A stretch of DNA of 64,000 nt. It comes from Salvator merianae. Its lineage: Eukaryota; Chordata; Lepidosauria; Squamata; Teiidae. Below the pieces are notes generated by a model. It made no database searches. It was not told where the DNA came from and was given only the letters and a program-made list of their open reading frames with translations. Below, piece after piece: positions 57,945 to 64,000 of this stretch. Every line of letters begins with the position of its first letter. The stretch's first letter is position 1. A program made the translations under genes and the position numbers. The stretch covers positions 43,072,522 through 43,136,521 of the forward strand of contig QVOM02000025.1 in the NCBI GenBank assembly GCA_003586115.2. The letters run 5' to 3'.

Positions 57945-58795
57945 ATAAATGGTTGTTAAACATAGAGATGGACCAGGAACAAGTCAAAGATTGTATGGTA
58001 AAATGGGCAATGAACTTTCAGTAAAATACACAGATGGAACAATGGGAAAAACTGTGGTCAAGAGATTTGAAATTTATATTGTGTTACAATTTAAAGGAAC
58101 ACTTTTATAAAATGATGTATAGGTGGCATTTGACTTCAGAAAATCTATCTAAAATGCATAAAGATGTAACAAACAAATGTTGGAAATGTGGTGAAAAGGA
58201 GGGAACGTATTATCATATGTGATGGACCTGTACAAAAGCTAAAAGTTATTGGAACAAAATATATAAGATATTGCAAAAATGCTGAAAATACAAATCCAGT
58301 GGAAACCTGAACTTATTTTATTGGGAATATTAGATAAAGAACTAGAAAAGTATCACTGATTAATGTAGTATATGGTGACTACAGCAAAATTATGTTCAAG
58401 TGTGGAAATTATTACAATTACCAGTGTAGAAGACTGGATTATAAAAATGATGGAATTGGCTAAGATGGACAAATTAACTTGTTTATTAAAAGATAAGATG
58501 GTTTCAGACTTTGTAAAAAAAAAACCTGGCAAACTGTTTATTGACTTGTGGAACATAGAAAGGGACTTATTAATCACAGCCTTCAAAGTTTAGAAGAGAA
58601 AGTTGGATGGAGAGAAGAACACTTAGAAGGAAAGAAGCAGTATTTTAAGAAAATCAAGACTATCATAAAGGGGTGGGGAGTTAACTAGTAGTAACAAGAT
58701 AATGGTTCAATTATGGTTTGCTTTTAGATTTTGTTTGGAAGAGTGTAAGTTTTAACCATTGCTATAAAAAACAATTAAAAAATTAAGAAAAGGAA
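57945..58795 (+). mobile_element. L1-type LINE, ORF2 C terminus and 3' UTR, sense
   Basis: The plus strand encodes the end of an L1 ORF2: 'MEQWEKLWSRDLKF' (58034) and 'KMMYRWHLTSENLSKMHK', then the zinc-knuckle motif CWKC with 'EGTYYHM' and 'WTC' (58181-58233, one stop inside). After frameshifts there is a final segment 'MMELAKMDKLTCLLKDKM' (58462-58500). The 3' UTR ends in A-rich sequence at 58760-58795. It is a different copy, on the other strand, from the L1 at 1123-2019. No TSD could be found. Confidence 0.85.
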
Positions 58796-59430
58796 GTGGT
58801 ATTTCTGGCTTTAAGGTGCAATAGAAATGGGACATAGAAACATGCCAAATTGGTTCAGTCCATTCATGGTGTGCAGTGAACTAGGGTGTTCACCTGGTTC
58901 ACATGTGAATCAAACCAAATATGCACTTAAGGAAACCTTAGACTTCCATATTCTCTACTTTCTATCTTTCTCTGCACTTCCATAGCTTTTTAGATGAATC
59001 ACTGCTTGCTACACAGGCTGTCCCTTAGGTTGGCCAAGTGAACAATTTTAGAGAGATCAAACCTCTATTTTAAGGAGTGTTAAATCCAAAACTAGTTCAA
59101 AGAAGTACAAGGAAGGGGACCAGAGTCCTTGAAATTCCTTATTCATTGTTGGCTTCTGGGTAGCCAACTGACCTCACAATACTATGACAAAATCTTCCCT
59201 GCTACAGTGAGATGTATTTGCATCAGCATTTCCAGCTGCTAAAGAAAGGCCCTAACTGGAATCTGTATGAAATAGGTGAAAAAGAACTCTTACAGCCATT
59301 CTGAGAATGTCTCCCTTCCCACATCATAAATCCTAGTATTTCATGGCAAATGTGGGTGAGGTCTCCAAATGACTACAGAAGACCTACCTGATTTTACTTA
59401 AATTGTAGTTATTTCTCAATTAACACATGT
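58796..59430. other. Unassigned sequence
   Basis: Contains a small hairpin 'tggttcacatgtgaatca' at about 58893. No exon or repeat recognised. Confidence 0.45.
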
Positions 59431-60055
59431 ATAAGAACATAAGAACATAAAAGGAGCCTTGCTGGATTGGACCAGGACCCATGTAGTCCAGCTTCCTGTC
59501 TTACACAGTGGCCCACCACTTGCTTCTGCACATTCTCAAGAAGAATTAAAGGGCAAAACCTACACCTGCTCTCGATTTCCTACAAATGACCTGTACAGGC
59601 ATCCTGCTTGTCTCTCCACCCTGGAGGCAGTACCTAGGCATCCATTCTAGTAGCCATTGATGCAGCTATCCTCCATGAATATGTCTAACCCTTTCTTAAA
59701 GGTACCCAGGTTGCTTGTTGTCACCACTTCTTCAGGTAGTAAATTCTATATACCGATGATCCTCTGGGTTAAAAAAATACTTTTCTTTGTTGGTCCTAAC
59801 TCTCCTATCCATCAGCTTCATAGAGTGCTCCCTAGTCCTAGTGTTGTGTAATAGAGAAAAGAATTTCTCTCTATCCACCTTATCCATACCGTACATGATT
59901 TTATATACTTCAGTCAAGTCCCCTCTTAAATGCCATCTTTCAAGGCTGAAGAGGCCAAGGCATTGCAACCTGATTTCATAAGGAAGGTGTTCCAGTCCCT
60001 TGATCATTCTGGTTGCCCTTTCCTGCACCTTTTCCAGTTCCACAGACTGTGGTTT
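59431..60055 (-). mobile_element. CR1 LINE 3' end, antisense, with terminal octamers
   Basis: The left edge 'ataagaacataagaacat' is a tandem octamer typical in form of CR1 3' ends. It is followed by 'ggagccttgctggattggac', the 3' UTR, and from about 59660 the complement of the ORF2 C terminus. The minus frame 59732-60067 includes 'QERATRMIKGLEHLPYEIR' and 'LGLFSLERWHLRGDLTEVYK'. It is better preserved than the copies at 22395 and 37135. 5'-truncated at about 60055. Confidence 0.9.
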
Positions 60056-60068
60056 AATTTCTTTCACT

Positions 60069-60294
60069 TAAGCTGCATCTACACCTAAGTCTTAATCCAA
60101 ATTCAGTCCACCTTCAGAGTGAGAGAACTCATTAGCAAAAATGATTAGTAATTTTATTTCCACATTATCTCTCCAAAGTGGAGTTTGGAGTTAGATAATG
60201 CCAAAAGAAAACAGCTTGTCGCTTTGCTGATGGCATTCTCTCACTCTGAAAGTGACCTGAAGCTGGATTAAAAATTAGGTGTGAATGCAGCCTT
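60069..60294. mobile_element. 226-bp MITE with about 28-bp TIRs
   Basis: The left end AAGCTGCATCTACACCTAAG and the right end, reverse complemented, AAGGCTGCATTCACACCTAA, each continue with 'TTAATCC'. They lie immediately next to the 5' end of the CR1 copy. A middle stem 'ctctcactctgaaagtgacc' mirrors 'accttcagagtgagagaac'. The flanking TTA/TTG would suit a 3-bp TSD. Family not recognised. Confidence 0.65.
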
Positions 60295-60477
60295 GGATCC
60301 AAATTGAAACAGTTGTATTAGGGCATGTTTAAATCAGTGGGACAAGATGTTTTAGTTCAATTGTTTAGTTGTGTCCAACTCTTCATGACTCAGTGGACCA
60401 TAGAACCCCGGCCCCTTCTGTCTCCTACTGCATCCTGGAGGTTACTGAAGCTCATGTTCATTGCCTCCATAACTCAC

Positions 60478-60603
60478 TTCCCAGCTATTGTGAATGCTAG
60501 CAGCTGGCTTCAGGTCCAGTTTTCGGCTGTGCAGTGTGAACAGTACTACGCTAACACAGACTGATAAGTCTGTGCTAGCGTAGTAAGTGCAAAAATGGCC
60601 TCA
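60478..60603. mobile_element. GGGCC-end MITE fragment inside BovB
   Basis: On the minus strand it starts GGCCATTTTTGCACTTACTA and continues 'cgctagcacagact', 'gtgcacagccgaaaa' and 'cctgaagcc', collinear with the first 90 bp of 33697-34684. The far end is lost together with some BovB sequence. An internal hairpin 'acgctaacacagact...agtctgtgctagcgt' is well kept. Confidence 0.7.
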
Positions 60604-60969
60604 GTGATCATGGTTATCAATTATGTTAAGATTTTTCTTGTATAATTCTTTTGTGTTCTTGCCACTTCTTTTATCTATTCTATTTCTGTTAGCACCCTAC
60701 CAATTTTGTATTTTATTATATCCATTTCTGCATGAAATATGCCCTTGATACCCCCTTTCTGTTGTTTTCTTCTATTTCTTTGCATTGCTCATTTAAGAAG
60801 GCCTTCTTATCTCTCCTTGCTATTCTTTAGAAATCTGCATTCATTTGGGTATAGCTTTCACTTTCTCCCTTTCCTTTCCCTTTCCTTATTTCCTCAACTA
60901 TTTGTAAAGCCTCATCAGACTGCCATTTTGCTTCCTTGCCTCCCCGCCCCCCCCATGGATGTTTTATTT

Positions 60970-61111
60970 GGGTCTTTCTGCACTTTCTACCTTAGAATGG
61001 GATTATTATAGTCCAGCTGCTCCTGGTACAGCTGTGAAGCACTCCACAGCTATACCAGGAGCAGCTGGACTATAATTATCCCATTCTAAGGTAGAAAGTG
61101 CAGAAAGGCCC
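60970..61111. mobile_element. 142-bp near-perfect foldback MITE with TTT/TTT duplication
   Basis: Almost the whole element is one inverted repeat. The 59-bp arms, beginning GGGTCTTTCTGCACTTTCTA and (reverse complemented right end) GGGCCTTTCTGCACTTTCTA, differ at only two positions. The stem goes on through 'cagctgtg'/'cacagct' around a short loop. TTT flanks both ends (60967-60969 and 61112-61114). BovB sequence resumes directly on both sides, so this is a nested and relatively recent insertion. It contains the palindromic GGATAATTATCC-type half-modules as part of its arms. Confidence 0.9.
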
Positions 61112-61790
61112 TTTGTTGCTACCTCCTGCACAGTGCTATGAACCTTTGTCCATAGTTCTTCAGGCACTCTATCTACCAGATATAGTTCCTGAAGTCTATT
61201 TCTTATCTCCACTGCATATTCATAAGGAATATTATTTAGGTCATACTTTCTTAAATCTCAATTTTGCAATAAGAAGCTCATGATCTGAACCACAGTCAGC
61301 TCCAGGTCTTGCTTTTACTGCATGTTTAGATTTTCTCCATCTGTGGCTGCAAAGTATACAATCTGATTTCGATATTGACTGTCTTGTGATGTCCGTGAGT
61401 AGAATTGCCTTTTGGGCTATTGGAAAAGAGTGTTTGCTATGGCCAGCAAATTATCTCGACGATACTAGTCTCTGGCCTGCTTCATTTTGGGCTCCAATGC
61501 CCACCTTGCCTGCAATTCTGTATACCTTTTGATTTCCTGCTTTAGTATCCCAGTCCCCTATGATAAAAGTGACATCTTTTTTTGTGTGTGAGCTCTAGAA
61601 GGTGTTGTAGATCTTAGAACTGGTCAACTTTACCCTCATCAGCATCAGTGGTTGGAGCATAGACTTGGACAAAATAGTCATGGCTTAAATCACACTGATT
61701 TCCTTGGGAACAAAGCCTAGTTAATTTAGTTTGGATCACAGCCATCATCTGGAGTCTTCCTCTAAAGTTATTTACTGAAGCCCTAAGACT

Positions 61791-62177
61791 TAAATACCTA
61801 CTGCAGCTTTGCTTTTTAAAAATGTGCAGTCATATAACATGAAGGTATATTTTTAACAAGCCACCATATCCAATTCCTTTAAGCTGTTTACAGTTTTTGT
61901 TAAGACCCCCCAAGCATATGAGTCTCCAATCAGAGGATTACCAAGTGACCTCAGAAATATAACAAAGTCTATGTTTTAGTAAATATTTGTAAAGCAAAGT
62001 CCTGGGGGAAAAACACAGTATATTTTACTGCTGATAATTTAATAAATCTGTGGTATATCTGAAATTTGTCCTGTAAATTTTGGAATGTGTCAAATGATGC
62101 AGTGTACAGAAATCAGACAGCAAGGATGAATAGGGTGAACAATGTTTTTTGAGAGCAAGTGAGAGAGCAAGAATGAC
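61791..62177. other. Unassigned sequence
   Basis: No exon or known repeat recognised. Confidence 0.45.
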
Positions 62178-62180
62178 TGT

Positions 62181-62672
62181 GGACCTTTCTGCACTGGCTC
62201 TTAGTTTGGTTCCTGAAGAAGCCTATGGACCTCCCTTCCATATGCTAATGCAGAATATGGAAGGCCCTGCCCACCACTTGCACACTCCATCTACACAGGA
62301 TGGAATGTATTTCAGAAAAAGGGCTCTTTGATCTGGATCACCAGTAGACCTCAATATTGAAGACTACTGGTGAACTAGCACAACCTAATCTGGAACATGA
62401 AGGCATGCACAAGGCATGCCTCTGGGTTCTGGACTACTGAGGGATCCATTTTGGTGGTGCACCAAAGTGCACTGCCGAAATGAGTTTCTTGGAGGTTCCA
62501 AGGCTAGGAACCTGTGTTCCTAGCTCTTCAAGGCTGTCAGAATCTGTTCTGAAGCTTGTGCAAGCTTTGGGGCTAGTGTGGGGGCTGGTCTGTACCAGTG
62601 ACATTGTGCAAGGAGCACTGTCTGAAGCAGATCCACTGGTTCAGATCACAGCCTTTCAGTGCAGAAAGGTCC
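62181..62672. mobile_element. 492-bp GGACC-end MITE with 16-bp perfect TIR
   Basis: GGACCTTTCTGCACTG begins the element and its exact reverse complement ends it. The flanks are TGT and TAC. The interior blocks 'gatctggatcaccagtagac' and 'ccattttggtggtgcaccaa' recur at 26990 and 27119 (and the second at 53325). Open frames inside are not conserved between copies as far as can be judged by eye. Confidence 0.8.
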
Positions 62673-62715
62673 TACATCTTCATAATTGCCTTTCTTGAGG
62701 ACACAGTGAGATTTA

Positions 62716-63130
62716 GGGCCTTCTTGCACTTACCTATGCAGGTTCATCTGGCTCAGGCAGCGGCTGGTCCCAACCTATTTTGGACCTATCTTCTCACAAT
62801 TCCCAAAGCTCATGTGAGCTTTGGAGCCAGCCTCAAAATTCACGAATGAAGGTTCCTGGCCTTAGAGTCCCTGGGACTCCCATACTGGTGAACAACATAG
62901 CATGCCACAGAAATGCATCCCCTTGTTATTTATTTCTACTGTTATTCTGGCCCAGAAGTGGACCAGGAAGCCATTTTGGACCTCCTAATCCAGAACATGC
63001 TCTGTCTCATCCAAACAGAGTGTACCAGAGTGGGCAGGGCTTCTCTAGTCCTCTTCAGCAGGCAAAAAAAAGAGTCCAGAAGAGGACTACTTTTGACTAA
63101 GATAAGACCGAAGGTAAGTGCAGAAAGGCC
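62716..63130. mobile_element. 415-bp GGGCC-end MITE with TTA/TTA duplication
   Basis: Left end GGGCCTTCTTGCACTTACCT; right end, reverse complemented, GGCCTTTCTGCACTTACCT. TTA lies outside both (62713-62715 and 63131-63133). It starts only 43 bp after the preceding MITE. The interior is partly the complement of the interiors at 53325 and 62440 ('ttcctggccttagagtccct'). Confidence 0.85.
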
Positions 63131-63133
63131 TTA

Positions 63134-64000
63134 AGGTTCTTCAAAGGCTACTACCAGACAAGCTGGAGAAACACAATTTTTATGAGAAAACCAGCATTGC
63201 AGTGGCAAGTTCCTGAAGGTCTGTCACACAGGTCTGTGCTTTATAGATGTAATCATGTCCAACCTCTCTGTTGTTGTGCTGCCATAGGCCATCCCCATAG
63301 ACAGCACAACCAGCATGAAAAGGGCTGTCAGGCAGTGTATTTCCGTGCACTCTACTTCTTTCAGAACTTCTGTGCTCCCAGAACAGACCTTGGCTGGCAG
63401 GTGCTGTTTGGTTGTGGGAATAGATGCCTGCCAGATTTTTCTGGCACTTTTTGCAGCAGTCACAGTGTGAGGTAATCTTTATGGACACAAATCTATGCTC
63501 AGAATGCATTATATGCTAAAGGGAATTGTGTCATTTTTTAAAACACGTTTATACTGATATAAAGTGTTGTTTTTATACACAAAATTTCTATAAATGAGGG
63601 CCTTTCTTTTCGTTAATCAAACTGCTCAGTTTCATGGGATTTTCCCACCTGTGTTTACACACTGGGGCTTGCTATACACAGGTTTCAATGTGAATAAAAT
63701 AAGGTTTTGCTATGGGAAAGCCATATCTAAAGAGGAAATCTCATGACAAACATGGATTATTCTCTCAAAATCCATGTTTTATGCAGAGTGCTTTTTTCCA
63801 CAGAGAAAGCATGTCCCTTACCTCTACCCACTTCACTTTCTTGTTGTGACCAGAATGTGGATTTCTTAGAGACTGGTGTGTGTGTTCCAGAAGAGGGTGA
63901 GAAGGCAATTCTTCTTTTAGGTTGCCTCCAGATGGCAAGAGGAAAAAGCAGTTGTATCTCACTGTCCCTCCAGAGAGCAGGGCAAAATCATGGGGCAAGC
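63134..64000. other. Unassigned sequence to window end
   Basis: Overlapping open frames on both strands at 63180-63509 show no recognisable family. 'gttgcctccagatggcaaga' near 63921 recalls the right edge of the unnamed repeat at 21316. Otherwise nothing identified. Confidence 0.4.

Larger units (their letters stand above)
60345..61790 (-). mobile_element. BovB (RTE-clade) LINE, antisense, interrupted by MITEs
   Basis: 60355-60475 ('agttgtgtccaactcttcat', 'gtggaccatagaacc', 'ctcctactgcatcctggagg') is the complement of the BovB 3' end. 60604-60950 and 61112-61640 ('gaaggccttcttatctctcc', 'ctatttctttgcattgctca', 'atagttcttcaggcactcta', 'gagctcatgatctgaaccac', 'agcatcagtggttggagcat') are the complement of its endonuclease/RT coding region. 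Frames are destroyed. BovB is known for a patchy distribution in squamates, ruminants and some others attributed to horizontal transfer. Two elements of the GGGCC-end MITE group sit inside (60478-60603 and 60970-61111). Confidence 0.88.

Overview
This window looks like non-coding nuclear DNA from a squamate reptile (lizard or snake). I infer this from the repeat content: decayed copies of CR1, L2, L1 and BovB (RTE) LINEs lie side by side, with MIR-like and tRNA-like SINE remnants, several DNA-transposon derivatives (hAT, pogo/Tigger-like, and a large foldback MITE group) and long microsatellites. BovB, L2, CR1 and L1 together are typical of squamates; birds, crocodilians and most mammals fit less well. 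Species cannot be named from this sequence. No open reading frame could be recognised as a host protein-coding exon. The longer open frames either lie inside transposon remnants (reverse-transcriptase fragments, MITE interiors, a U6 copy) or show no features of a real gene. The window is best read as intergenic or intronic.

Layout. 0-10 kb: a truncated MITE at the left edge, an antisense L1 3' end with a 17-bp target-site duplication (TSD), a 591-bp MITE with a perfect 3-bp TSD, and two short 'GGCCCTTTCTGCAC' MITEs near 7 kb. 10-20 kb: mostly unassigned DNA, then a retroposed U6 snRNA pseudogene with a 17-bp TSD (15.1 kb), two more MITEs, a second foldback family (16.5 kb), a small hAT MITE with an 8-bp TSD (19.0 kb) and a long TTC tract. 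20-30 kb: a roughly 2-kb sense-strand CR1 with readable reverse-transcriptase motifs, a TTTC/TTCC tract and further MITEs. 30-40 kb: mostly unassigned sequence, a 988-bp GC-rich MITE (33.7 kb), an L2-type 3' end, a hammerhead-like stem at 36.5 kb, and an antisense CR1 with an inverted 5' piece. 40-50 kb: a pogo/Tigger-like MITE, an antisense L2 reverse-transcriptase remnant, a sense L2 3' end and several MITEs. 50-64 kb: MITEs, a sense L1 ORF2 3' end, an antisense CR1 3' end, and an antisense BovB interrupted by a near-perfect foldback MITE.

The strongest signal is a diverse group of about 24 MITE copies and fragments, roughly 9 kb or 14% of the window. They share terminal inverted repeats of the type GGGCCTNTNTGCACTT. 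Where both ends can be read they are flanked by 3-bp duplications (TGT, ACT, TTA, TTT, or TGA/TAA). The 3-bp TSD and GGGCC ends suggest a PIF/Harbinger-like transposase, but no source transposase gene is present. Many copies carry, next to one end, a further palindromic module centred on GGATAATTATCC. Everything here follows from reading the sequence and from remembered family consensus features; no search was run.
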